Source of the DNA: Deltaproteobacteria bacterium
Lineage (GTDB): Bacteria > Desulfobacterota > Syntrophia > Syntrophales > UBA5619
Assembly: GCA_026388365.1 (NCBI GenBank)
Contig: JAPLJW010000232.1
Coordinates: 1-16,745, forward strand
Direction: 5' to 3'
DNA length: 16,745 nt
The notes below the pieces were generated by a model, which did no database searches, had not been told where the DNA came from, and was given only the letters and a program-made list of their open reading frames with translations. Made by a program: the position numbers and the translations under genes. Of this stretch, positions 1-5,852 are shown piece by piece. How positions within the stretch are numbered: position 1 is the stretch's first letter; every line of letters begins with the position of its first letter.

Positions 1-2244
1 CGCAACAGCGATTTGTCTGTAGACGACCTCAACGCCGCCGTTCAACGGATCATTGACCGGATCGTCTTCCTGCGAATGGCCGAGGATCGCGGACTGGAGT
101 CTTACGGGCAACTACTCAAACTCTGCGAGCAGCCGGACATCTACGACCGTTTTATGAGAGGATTGTGCCGTAAGGCCGATCAGAAATACAACTCCGGCCT
201 GTTCCACTTCCAGAAAGAACCCGGCGTCTCTGATGCGCCGGACACGCTCACGCCGCGTCTGGCCGTGGACGACAATGCCCTCAAGCCCATTCTCCAAAGC
301 CTCTACTTCGAACATGGGAGCCCGTACAACTTCGGTGTCCTGCCCGTGGAAATCCTCGGCACGGTGTACGAACGCTTCCTCGGCAAAGTCATCCGCCTGA
401 CTGCCGGACATCAGGCCAAAGTCGAGGAAAAACCCGAAGTGCGCAAGGCCGGCGGCGTGTATTACACCCCTGCCTATATCGTGAACTACATTGTCCACAA
501 CACCATCGGCAAACAGATCGAAGGCAAAAGCCCCGCCGATCTCGCTGGCGGCAAAACAACGCCTCCCTTCCGAGTGCTCGACATGGCATGCGGCAGTGGC
601 TCCTTCCTCCTCGGCGCCTATCAGTTCCTGCTTGACCATTGCCTGATGTGGCATCAAGCCAACCTCTCCCCCAAACACTCCAAGGCCGTTTATCAGAACG
701 CCAAAGGCGAAACCCGTCTCACCATCTCCGAACGTAAACGCATCCTCACCACCCACATCTACGGCGTCGATATCGACCGGCAGGCCGTCGAAACCACCAA
801 GCTCTCATTGCTGCTGAAGGCCCTCGAAGGTGAAAACGACACCACCCTCTCCCAGCAGATGATCCTCTTCCACGAACGCGCATTGCCGAATCTATCCCAC
901 AACATCAAATGCGGAAACTCTCTTATTGCCTCCGACTTCTCCATGATCCCCGAAGACCTCGTCCGCGTCCGCGCTTTCGACTGGCCTGCGCAGTTCCCCG
1001 ACGCTATGAAAGCCGGGGGCTTCGATGCTATCATCGGCAATCCTCCGTACATTTTTACGCGAGAGCTTATCAAAGAACTCGAAAAAGATTATTACAACCA
1101 GACATACAATCAGACACAGTTCAAAATAAATACCTACCTTTTGTTCGTTGAAAAAGGCTTCTACTTACTGAAAGATTCTGGATGCCTTGGCTTTATAATT
1201 CCAAACAATTGGTTAACTCTTGAGACAGCTTCGCGATTCCGCAATTTCATTTTGAAAGAAACATATTCAATTCAAATTGTGAATAGTCGTGACAAAGTAT
1301 TTGAAAGTGCCAGTGTCGATGCTAGTATCCTAGTCTTTCGCAAAACAGGTCAGAAGGAAGTTATCATCTATGAGTTAGAAAACGGCGAAATTAGACCAAT
1401 TACGCGAAACGAGCCAGACGTTTACTTGAATCTTCCTAACCATATCATCAGTTACCATGTGGATAAGTCAGGTAATAAAGTTTCTTTTTGCCAAAAAATA
1501 TCACGACAAGGCGTTCTTCTGGAATCTATTGCGGAAGTGAGGAATGGAATTCAAGCGTACACTGTTGGTGAGGGAACGCCGCCGCAAACAGAGCAAATGA
1601 AGAAAAATAGAATATATCACAGCCTTGAAAAGAAAGACAAAACATGGATGAAGTATGTTGATGGTGTAGATGTTGGGAGATATCGCATCGGTTGGAGTAA
1701 ACAATTTGTAAAATATGGGCATAACCTCTCAAGACCGAGAAAGAAGGTATTTTTTCAGGGAGAGAGAGTGCTTATCAGGCAGATACCAGCCAAACCTCCT
1801 TATTCCATTTTCGCAAGCTACGCGAATGAAGACTTGGTCAATGACAATAACAGTATGATCGTCACTCAACCCAAGTTTGGATATAGCATCAAGTATCTTA
1901 GGGGAGTTCTTAATTCCCGACTAATCTCTTTTTGGTTTATTCATTCATTTGGCAAGCTACAAAGGAGAGTATTTCCACAGTTTAAGGTCAAAGAATTAAG
2001 GACGTTCCCCATCCGCGCCATCGACTTCACCAACGTCGCCGACAAAGCGTTGCACGACAGACTGGTGGGGCTGGTGGAGAAGATGCTGACGCTGACGCCG
2101 AAGCTGCGCGGGGCCAAATCCGAATCCGAAAAAGCCACATTGCACAACGCCGTCACGACGACCGATGCGGAGATCGACCGTCTGGTGTACGAACTGTACG
2201 GCCTGACGGCAGATGAAATCAAAATCGTGGAAGGTGAATGCTGA
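1..2244 (+). CDS. Type IIG restriction-modification enzyme (Eco57I-like), 5' end outside window
   Basis: The reading frame is open from base 1, so the gene starts upstream; 747 codons are visible. Residue numbers here count from the TTG at 13. Residues about 5-40 form the helical segment that in this family links an N-terminal nuclease domain (not visible here) to the methylase. The SAM-binding motif DMACGSGSF is at about 190-198 and the catalytic motif NPPY of N6-adenine methylases at 343-346. Residues about 350-660 are the target-recognition part with a TaqI-C-like specificity region, followed by a helical C-terminus. The family cuts and methylates DNA with one polypeptide and defends against phage. 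Base composition is mosaic: a 60-bp sample at 1261 is 33% GC and one at 2041 is 62% GC, so the specificity part looks swapped in. An attC-like site follows 10 bp after the stop, suggesting that this large gene is itself a cassette. Family confidence is high; sequence specificity is unknown. Confidence 0.88.
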   Translation, partial: RNSDLSVDDLNAAVQRIIDRIVFLRMAEDRGLESYGQLLKLCEQPDIYDRFMRGLCRKADQKYNSGLFHFQKEPGVSDAPDTLTPRLAVDDNALKPILQSLYFEHGSPYNFGVLPVEILGTVYERFLGKVIRLTAGHQAKVEEKPEVRKAGGVYYTPAYIVNYIVHNTIGKQIEGKSPADLAGGKTTPPFRVLDMACGSGSFLLGAYQFLLDHCLMWHQANLSPKHSKAVYQNAKGETRLTISERKRILTTHIYGVDIDRQAVETTKLSLLLKALEGENDTTLSQQMILFHERALPNLSHNIKCGNSLIASDFSMIPEDLVRVRAFDWPAQFPDAMKAGGFDAIIGNPPYIFTRELIKELEKDYYNQTYNQTQFKINTYLLFVEKGFYLLKDSGCLGFIIPNNWLTLETASRFRNFILKETYSIQIVNSRDKVFESASVDASILVFRKTGQKEVIIYELENGEIRPITRNEPDVYLNLPNHIISYHVDKSGNKVSFCQKISRQGVLLESIAEVRNGIQAYTVGEGTPPQTEQMKKNRIYHSLEKKDKTWMKYVDGVDVGRYRIGWSKQFVKYGHNLSRPRKKVFFQGERVLIRQIPAKPPYSIFASYANEDLVNDNNSMIVTQPKFGYSIKYLRGVLNSRLISFWFIHSFGKLQRRVFPQFKVKELRTFPIRAIDFTNVADKALHDRLVGLVEKMLTLTPKLRGAKSESEKATLHNAVTTTDAEIDRLVYELYGLTADEIKIVEGEC

Positions 2245-2254
2245 CGATGACGCT

Positions 2255-2313
2255 GCCCAACAATCGGGTTGAGGCGACACGGTAGACCGCTCGTCTCACC
2301 CGTGCCGTTAGCT
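2255..2313 (+). other. attC recombination site 1 (after type IIG gene)
   Basis: R'' is GCCCAAC (2255-2261), a perfect match to RYYYAAC. R' is GTTAGCT (2307-2313). Between them CAC/GTG (2278-2280 with 2302-2304), GGT/ACC (2281-2283 with 2298-2300) and AGAC/GTCT (2284-2287 with 2293-2296) form a hairpin with two unpaired C residues on one side (2297, 2301), like the extrahelical bases of attC sites. The 59-bp length is standard. The lower part of the stem is weak, so this is the least regular of the four sites. Confidence 0.68.
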
Positions 2314-2323
2314 CTAGAGGGCT

Positions 2324-3367
2324 ATGAGTAATACAGATTGGAAAAAATTTGAAAGATTGGTTGCCGCGATTCACCACGCTGAAACGCAGGGGGCCACTGT
2401 CATCTGGAATGATACAATAAATGGCCGCCAATTTGACGTCACGCTGCGTTTCAAAGTCGGTTTACACGATTACTTGACTGTAATTGAATGCAAGGATTAC
2501 AAGGACAGGGTCGCAGTCGAAAAAGTAGATGCTTTCGTAACCAAAGCGCGGGATGTAAACGCCAACAAGGCTGTTTTTGTGTCTTCAAATGGGTACCAAT
2601 CCGGTTGCTTCGCCGTTGCAGCTCGACACGGAATCAGACTGTTGACCCTTGACGAGAAAATCGATGTTGACGTTGACGAGATAGCTGCAGAAATAGTGCC
2701 TGCCCTGAACATATTTAACGTTAGGTTCATCCTGCAAGGCGGTAAAGAATACGATCTTGAAGATGAAGGTGGTAGACTGTCGTACTTAATGAATAATATC
2801 ACGCTAACCATTTCTGGCCGCAAAACTACGCCCAATGGTTTCCTATGTTCATGGAGGATTAGCATCTCTGATTTGCAGCCTGAGAGGGAATACGAACAGG
2901 TAATGGCATTTCCGAAAGAAACAGTAGCTACAGTACCATACGAAGGTGAAGTCAAGCCTGAGGGAATCAAGTTCTGTTACAAACTCACTAAGGCTTTCAT
3001 ACCGAAAGCACCGATCATAGATACTCATGTCTTGGAAGGCATCAGAACATTTTACGAACTGACGGACGAAAATGGTAACGTCGTCCGCAAGCTAACAGCA
3101 CGAGAAATTAACCTTGGATTCGACACGAAACTGGAGGCAGGGAAGTTTTATTTTACTCCAAGTCTTCACAACTATGATTACTGCGAAAAAATCGAGAATA
3201 ACCTTGCCCACTTCATCATGATTGAATCTTACCAGTTCGGTATGCTCATTCAGGCGAGGCTGGTCCTGGAAACGAAGTATTCTGCACACTATGTTGAGGT
3301 TACAGATAAAAAACGGCTGGAGCGCTTGAAAAAAATGCTGAATCACTTTTTGAAAACGAAGAGCTAA
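2324..3367 (+). CDS. Mrr-like PD-(D/E)XK restriction endonuclease with unknown C-terminal domain
   Basis: This 347-residue protein begins with an Mrr-type nuclease fold. Residues about 5-120 contain an early Glu (E10), then GRQFDV with D38, then VIECKDY with E55 and K57, matching the D...ExK metal-binding core, followed by helical and beta segments such as KAVFVSSNGYQ. Family members cut DNA, often modified DNA (type IV restriction). Residues about 125-347 look beta-rich with a basic C-terminal helix; I do not recognise this half, which could recognise target DNA or sense a signal. No methylase accompanies it in its own cassette, but the preceding cassette is a type IIG enzyme. The ATG is only 16 bp inside the cassette and its AGAGGG is very close to the start (2 nt), so translation may be weak or depend on upstream transcription. 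The TAA stop lies in the attC R'' core. Confidence 0.82.
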   Translation: MSNTDWKKFERLVAAIHHAETQGATVIWNDTINGRQFDVTLRFKVGLHDYLTVIECKDYKDRVAVEKVDAFVTKARDVNANKAVFVSSNGYQSGCFAVAARHGIRLLTLDEKIDVDVDEIAAEIVPALNIFNVRFILQGGKEYDLEDEGGRLSYLMNNITLTISGRKTTPNGFLCSWRISISDLQPEREYEQVMAFPKETVATVPYEGEVKPEGIKFCYKLTKAFIPKAPIIDTHVLEGIRTFYELTDENGNVVRKLTAREINLGFDTKLEAGKFYFTPSLHNYDYCEKIENNLAHFIMIESYQFGMLIQARLVLETKYSAHYVEVTDKKRLERLKKMLNHFLKTKS

Positions 3368-3412
3368 CAACGGCTTCCAGCGGATCGCTCCCGCTGAAGC
3401 CGAGCGTTCCCC
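3362..3412 (+). other. attC recombination site 2 (after Mrr-like gene)
   Basis: R'' is AGCTAAC (3362-3368) and includes the TAA stop of the nuclease gene. R' is GTTCCCC (3406-3412). GGCTT (3372-3376) pairs with AAGCC (3397-3401) and CAGCGG (3378-3383) with CCGCTG (3391-3396), leaving C3377 unpaired. A near-perfect 11-bp stem interrupted by one extrahelical base is the hallmark of attC. The terminal loop is only 7 nt. Length is 51 bp. Confidence 0.8.
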
Positions 3413-3434
3413 CGCTCGCTTCGCTCGGGGGGAA
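3407..3434 (+). other. GC-rich hairpin at the head of the GNAT cassette
   Basis: CCCCCG (3409-3414) pairs with CGGGGG (3426-3431) around an 11-nt loop containing the small inverted motif CG-CTT-CG. It begins at the cassette junction and ends 13 bp before the GNAT start codon. It could dampen read-through transcription from upstream cassettes or affect translation. There is no T-run, so it is not a classical terminator. Confidence 0.5.
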
Positions 3435-3447
3435 TGCGGAGTTTAAA

Positions 3448-3948
3448 ATGATCATAAGGGATGAAACACGTTCAGATATTGAAGCAATATCGAAAGTAAC
3501 CATTGCCGCCTTCAAGAATCTTGCAATTAGTAATCATACAGAACAATTCATAATAAATGCATTACGTGAGGCCAATGCGATGACTATATCTCTGGTTGCG
3601 GAGATTGATGGACAGGTGGTAGGCCATATTGCTTTTTCGCCAGTAACAATTTCTGACGGTGCAATAAGCTGGTACGGCCTCGGTCCGGTTTCTGTATTGC
3701 CGGAGTATCAAAAAAAAGGAATTGGGAAATCCCTTATCGGTGAAGGGGTGTCTTTACTAAAAAAGTTGGGAGGCCAAGGTTGCGTTCTTGTGGGTCATCC
3801 GAACTACTATAAGCGGTTTGGTTTCCAGAATTTTCCAGAACTTGTTCACGATGGAGTTCCTCAAGAAGTTTTCTTTGCCTTGCCATTTACCGAAAAGGTT
3901 CCAAAAGGCATTGTTTTGTTTCATGAAGGGTTCTTGGCAAAGGGCTAA
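3448..3948 (+). CDS. GNAT family N-acetyltransferase (YhbS-like)
   Basis: This 166-residue protein is a single-domain Gcn5-type acetyltransferase that would move an acetyl group from acetyl-CoA to an amine on an unknown substrate. Visible marks are the N-terminal IRDETRSDIEAI strand-helix, the central strand pair around DGQVVGHIAFSP (54-65), the acetyl-CoA pyrophosphate loop QKKGIG (88-93) after GLGPVSVLPEY, and the motif VGHPNYYKRFGF (115-126) common in the YhbS-like branch. GGAG precedes the ATG by about 8 nt. The gene fills one integron cassette and its TAA stop falls in the R'' core of attC 3. Cassette-borne GNAT proteins range from drug-modifying enzymes to toxins; nothing here decides the substrate, and no antitoxin-like partner is encoded in this cassette. 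Confidence 0.88.
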   Translation: MIIRDETRSDIEAISKVTIAAFKNLAISNHTEQFIINALREANAMTISLVAEIDGQVVGHIAFSPVTISDGAISWYGLGPVSVLPEYQKKGIGKSLIGEGVSLLKKLGGQGCVLVGHPNYYKRFGFQNFPELVHDGVPQEVFFALPFTEKVPKGIVLFHEGFLAKG

Positions 3949-4007
3949 CAAGCCGATATAGCCGATCGCAGCCCATGGGGTTGCTCCGGCTCAGCTTTTC
4001 GTTAAGC
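3943..4007 (+). other. attC recombination site 3 (after GNAT gene)
   Basis: R'' is GGCTAAC (3943-3949, containing the TAA stop) and R' is GTTAAGC (4001-4007), a perfect GTTRRRY match. AAGC (3950-3953) pairs with GCTT (3994-3997), AGCCG (3960-3964) with CGGCT (3987-3991), and an upper stem GCAGCCC/GGGTTGC (3968-3974 with 3978-3984) closes with one G-T pair over a 3-nt loop. The unpaired stretch between the lower two stems is on the left side. Length is 65 bp. Confidence 0.8.
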
Positions 4008-4019
4008 TCAAAAATAATA

Positions 4020-4048
4020 TTGACATAAGGCACACATTGTCGTAATTT
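4020..4048 (+). promoter_or_regulatory. Candidate sigma70 promoter of the BrnT/BrnA-like cassette
   Basis: A perfect -35 TTGACA (4020-4025) is followed after 17 bp by TAATTT (4043-4048), a poor -10. With this spacing transcription would start at about the ATG at 4055, giving a leaderless message; no ribosome-binding sequence is visible before that ATG. GACA and TGTC arms (4022-4025, 4038-4041) inside the promoter could serve as an operator. The promoter lies inside the cassette, so the pair can be expressed wherever the cassette sits. Confidence 0.5.
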
Positions 4049-4054
4049 ATACTC

Positions 4055-4333
4055 ATGAATATATTCCGCTGGGATAATGAAAAAAATGAATTGCTGAAAA
4101 GCACAAGAGGTGTTTGTTTTGAACAAGTTGTCCTGCTAATGGAAAAAGGAGAAGTTCTCGATACCATTGAACATCAAAATCAAGAAAGGTATCCAGGACA
4201 GAAGATTGCTGTGGTTATGATTGATACATACGTATATCTTGTTCCTTATGTTGAGCATAATGAAGAGATATTTCTCAAAACAATTATACCCAGCAGAAAA
4301 GCTACAAACAAGTATATGAGGGAAAAGAAATGA
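4055..4333 (+). CDS. BrnT-like toxin of a type II toxin-antitoxin pair
   Basis: This 92-residue protein starts with the FRWDNEK segment and RGVCFE helix that resemble the F-W-D-x-x-K and G-V-x-F-E pattern of BrnT toxins, and ends with IPSRKATNKYMRE, like the S-x-R-x-A/T-x-x-E tail of that family. BrnT proteins have a RelE-like ribonuclease fold and block translation. The toxin gene precedes its antitoxin and overlaps it by 4 nt (ATGA), the usual BrnT-BrnA order and coupling. No Shine-Dalgarno sequence is seen upstream. The middle part (ERYPGQKIAVV, YLVPYVEH) is characteristic of a short BrnT-like subgroup that databases may list only as a toxin. Assignment rests on motif and gene-order resemblance. 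Confidence 0.72.
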   Translation: MNIFRWDNEKNELLKSTRGVCFEQVVLLMEKGEVLDTIEHQNQERYPGQKIAVVMIDTYVYLVPYVEHNEEIFLKTIIPSRKATNKYMREKK

Positions 4334-4614
4334 AAAAAATAATTCTGGATGATGAAGAAAAGGATATCCTTGAATCATATGAACGTGGAGAATGGTTACC
4401 GGTTAAGAATGCGAAGAGGGAAATCAAGAAGCTCCAGCAGTATGCAAAAAACACACTGCAAAAAGACAAGAGGATAAATATTCGCATGTCTTCAAAAGAC
4501 TTGGATCAAGTACAGGTTATTGCGGTGCAAGAGGGCATCCCTTACCAGACTTTGGTATCCAGTATCATTCATAAGTATGTTTCTGGATATTTTATTGAGA
4601 GAAAAAAGGCTTAA
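4330..4614 (+). CDS. BrnA/CopG-like ribbon-helix-helix antitoxin
   Basis: This 94-residue basic protein has an N-terminal toxin-binding region (residues about 1-45, with EEKDILESYERGEW at 9-22) and a C-terminal ribbon-helix-helix DNA-binding domain: strand RINIRMS (48-54), helix 1 from SKDLDQ, turn EGIPYQ (68-73) and helix 2 to about 85. Its role would be to neutralise the upstream BrnT-like toxin and, alone or as a complex, repress the promoter at 4020-4048. Its ATG overlaps the toxin stop (ATGA). The TAA stop lies inside the R'' core of attC 4, so the protein's C-terminal end borders the recombination site. Confidence 0.8.
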   Translation: MKKIILDDEEKDILESYERGEWLPVKNAKREIKKLQQYAKNTLQKDKRINIRMSSKDLDQVQVIAVQEGIPYQTLVSSIIHKYVSGYFIERKKA

Positions 4615-4663
4615 CAAGTCAATCCAGCCGATCGCTACGCTCCGGCTGATTTCTTCGTTACCC
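4609..4663 (+). other. attC recombination site 4 (after BrnT/BrnA-like pair)
   Basis: R'' is GCTTAAC (4609-4615), a perfect RYYYAAC match that includes the antitoxin's TAA stop. R' is GTTACCC (4657-4663). AAG (4616-4618) pairs with CTT (4653-4655 region), AAT (4621-4623) with ATT (4649-4651), and CAGCCG (4625-4630) with CGGCTG (4643-4648), leaving C4624 extrahelical. The layout, spacing and 55-bp length closely resemble classical resistance-cassette attC sites such as that of aadA, making this the best of the four. Confidence 0.87.
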
Positions 4664-4685
4664 GCAGAAGGTACGAAACATATCG

Positions 4686-4725
4686 TTGACGAAATTATCC
4701 GTTGGTAGTACAAGTATTGCTACCA
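4686..4725 (+). promoter_or_regulatory. Promoter and dyad operator of the Phd/ParE-like pair
   Basis: TTGACG (4686-4691), a 17-bp spacer and TACAAG (4709-4714, 4 of 6 to consensus) form a candidate sigma70 promoter. The inverted repeat TGGTAG (4703-4708) and CTACCA (4720-4725) brackets the -10 element, a natural site for autorepression by the Phd-type antitoxin. A strong AGGAGGT (4727-4733) then precedes the ATG at 4741. The promoter begins about 30 bp into the cassette. Confidence 0.55.
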
Positions 4726-4740
4726 TAGGAGGTACAACTA

Positions 4741-5022
4741 ATGCCAAGCGCACCTAAAATTATACCCATTTCCGATCTGAGGCAAAACGCCAGCAATGTG
4801 GTGAAGAGTGTTTCATCTTCGAGAGAACCCGTTTTCATCACTCAGCGCGGAAGAGCGACTGCTGTCATGGTCAGCATGGAAGTCTATCAGAACGCGCAGC
4901 ATGAAATGGACATTTTGCACTTGCTGGCCAGAGGCGAGAAAGAAATAGCGGCAGGAATGGGTCATGAGCTCGACGACGTGTTGAAGGAAGCTGACCATTA
5001 TCTTGAGGCTGCAAAACCTTGA
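4741..5022 (+). CDS. Phd/YefM-family antitoxin
   Basis: This 93-residue protein shows the Phd/YefM N-terminal DNA-binding dimer domain: IPISDLRQNASNVV, then EPVFITQRGRATAVMVS and the MEVYQ helix (about residues 8-50). The C-terminal residues 51-93 are a charged tail (ARGEKEIAAG, DDVLKEADHYLEA) that would wrap around and inhibit the toxin. In this family the antitoxin binds the operator and is released from repression when degraded by proteases. The AGGAGGT ribosome site 7 nt before the ATG supports the start. The gene overlaps the toxin start by 4 nt, so both are translated together. The pair is preceded by attC 4, hence sits in a cassette of its own. Confidence 0.88.
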   Translation: MPSAPKIIPISDLRQNASNVVKSVSSSREPVFITQRGRATAVMVSMEVYQNAQHEMDILHLLARGEKEIAAGMGHELDDVLKEADHYLEAAKP

Positions 5023-5309
5023 GGATCTTATTTACGCCCACAGGTCGCCGCCAGTTTCTCGAAGCCATTGCTTATATTCACCGCGACAAGCCTTCTGCGG
5101 CAGTAACGTTTCGTCAGAAAGCAGAGAAATCGCTTTCCCGTCTCAGTCAGTTTCCCGAGTCGGGAAGACCACTGCCGGAGTTTCCAGACCACCCTTTTCG
5201 AGAAGTGATTGTAAAGCCTTATCTGTTTTTCTATAGGATTAAAGACGAGAATGTGTGGATTGTAGCTGTATGGCATGGCGCACAGATGCCTGATGAACCT
5301 GAAAAATAG
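5019..5309 (+). CDS. ParE/RelE-superfamily toxin
   Basis: This 96-residue protein carries the ParE/RelE fold pattern: strand ILFTPTGRRQFLEAIAYI, long helix with FRQKAEKSLSRLSQFPESGRP (31-51), then beta segments REVIVKPYLFFYRI (61-74) and WIVAVWHGAQMP at the end. Members poison gyrase (ParE) or cleave mRNA (RelE). PESGRP followed by the REV...PYLFFYRI pattern leans to ParE, but the target is not certain. Translation appears to start at a TTG (5019) in a TTGA overlap with the antitoxin stop; there is no in-frame ATG in the first conserved strand, so a weak start coupled to antitoxin translation probably keeps toxin levels low. Confidence 0.87.
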   Translation: MRILFTPTGRRQFLEAIAYIHRDKPSAAVTFRQKAEKSLSRLSQFPESGRPLPEFPDHPFREVIVKPYLFFYRIKDENVWIVAVWHGAQMPDEPEK

Positions 5310-5370
5310 CGGATAACGAGTCGTTCCACAAAAAGCCGCGCGTCTGATTAGCTCCGTCTGATACCGAAAT

Positions 5371-5832
5371 ATGAAAAAGCTAATTCTCATAGCCTTTGTT
5401 TTGGCCGCTGCCTACCTTGTCGCTACTGAAAGCGGCCTGGTTACAGCGAAACGCACGGGCGTCGTCGACACCGTATCGGGTGGCGATCAAATATTAACGG
5501 ACGCGTTCGCCAATCACCGCAGCAACGTACAGGTTCAGGGTGGCGGCATCGTGACAAAGGTTCTTGCGGATGACAATGATGGGAGCCGGCACCAGCGCTT
5601 CATTATTCAATTGGGGTCCGGGCAAACGCTACTGATCGCGCACAACATCACCCTATCGAGCAGGATCGATTCTCTCAAAGAAGGAGATCGGGTAGCGTTT
5701 AATGGCGAATATGAGTGGAACCCGCAGGGAGGCGTCATCCACTGGACCCATCACGACCCGGCAGGCCGCCATTTGTCCGGGTGGGTCAAACACAATGGGC
5801 GAACGTATCAGTCATCATTGCGAACAAAATAA
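5371..5832 (+). CDS. Exported DUF3465-type protein
   Basis: This 153-residue protein begins with a short basic N-terminus and hydrophobic stretch KKLILIAFVLAAAYLVA, a signal peptide or membrane anchor. The rest is beta-rich with GGGIVTKVLADDNDG, HQRFIIQLGSGQTLLIAHNI (74-93) and VIHWTHHDPAGRHLSGW (123-139). The HWTHH motif (124-128) is the signature of the uncharacterised DUF3465 family, whose members are often found in integron cassettes; the compact beta pattern could be an OB-like fold, but this is inference. No good ribosome-binding sequence precedes the ATG. It lies just after the toxin-antitoxin cassette in the same direction, yet no recognisable attC is on either side, so it may be a cassette whose sites decayed. 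Confidence 0.75.
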   Translation: MKKLILIAFVLAAAYLVATESGLVTAKRTGVVDTVSGGDQILTDAFANHRSNVQVQGGGIVTKVLADDNDGSRHQRFIIQLGSGQTLLIAHNITLSSRIDSLKEGDRVAFNGEYEWNPQGGVIHWTHHDPAGRHLSGWVKHNGRTYQSSLRTK

Positions 5833-5852
5833 TAAGGGGTGAGGCAATCCTG

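Larger units (their letters stand above)
1..5309 (+). mobile_element. Integron gene-cassette array (partial, no integrase in window)
   Basis: Four attC-like sites in the same orientation punctuate a run of co-oriented genes. Using the known crossover point between G and TT of the R' core, the cassettes are: type IIG enzyme (left end outside the window, to 2307), Mrr-like nuclease (2308-3406, 1099 bp), GNAT acetyltransferase (3407-4001, 595 bp), BrnT/BrnA-like pair (4002-4657, 656 bp), and Phd/ParE-like pair (from 4658, right end unclear). In three cassettes the gene's TAA stop lies inside the R'' core, typical of cassettes. No tyrosine recombinase of the IntI type is encoded here, so this is either the interior of a sedentary array or an attC cluster without integrase. 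The right boundary is uncertain because no good attC follows the ParE-like gene. Confidence 0.75.

Noticed and set aside
112..756. Long open frame on the - strand opposite the type IIG gene
   Set aside because: It is the mirror of a well-supported methylase gene, has no motif, and its composition follows the coding strand opposite.
3407..3434. Intrinsic terminator after the Mrr-like gene
   Set aside because: The GC-rich hairpin has no T-run and sits at the beginning of the next cassette.
2255..4663. CRISPR array from the regularly placed palindromes
   Set aside because: The palindromes differ in sequence and are separated by full genes rather than short spacers; attC sites explain them better.
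5306..5360. Fifth attC between the ParE-like and DUF3465 genes
   Set aside because: GGATAAC and GATTAGCTCC are at plausible spacing, but the two halves do not pair and the GTT core would need a one-base change. Listed only as a possible decayed site.
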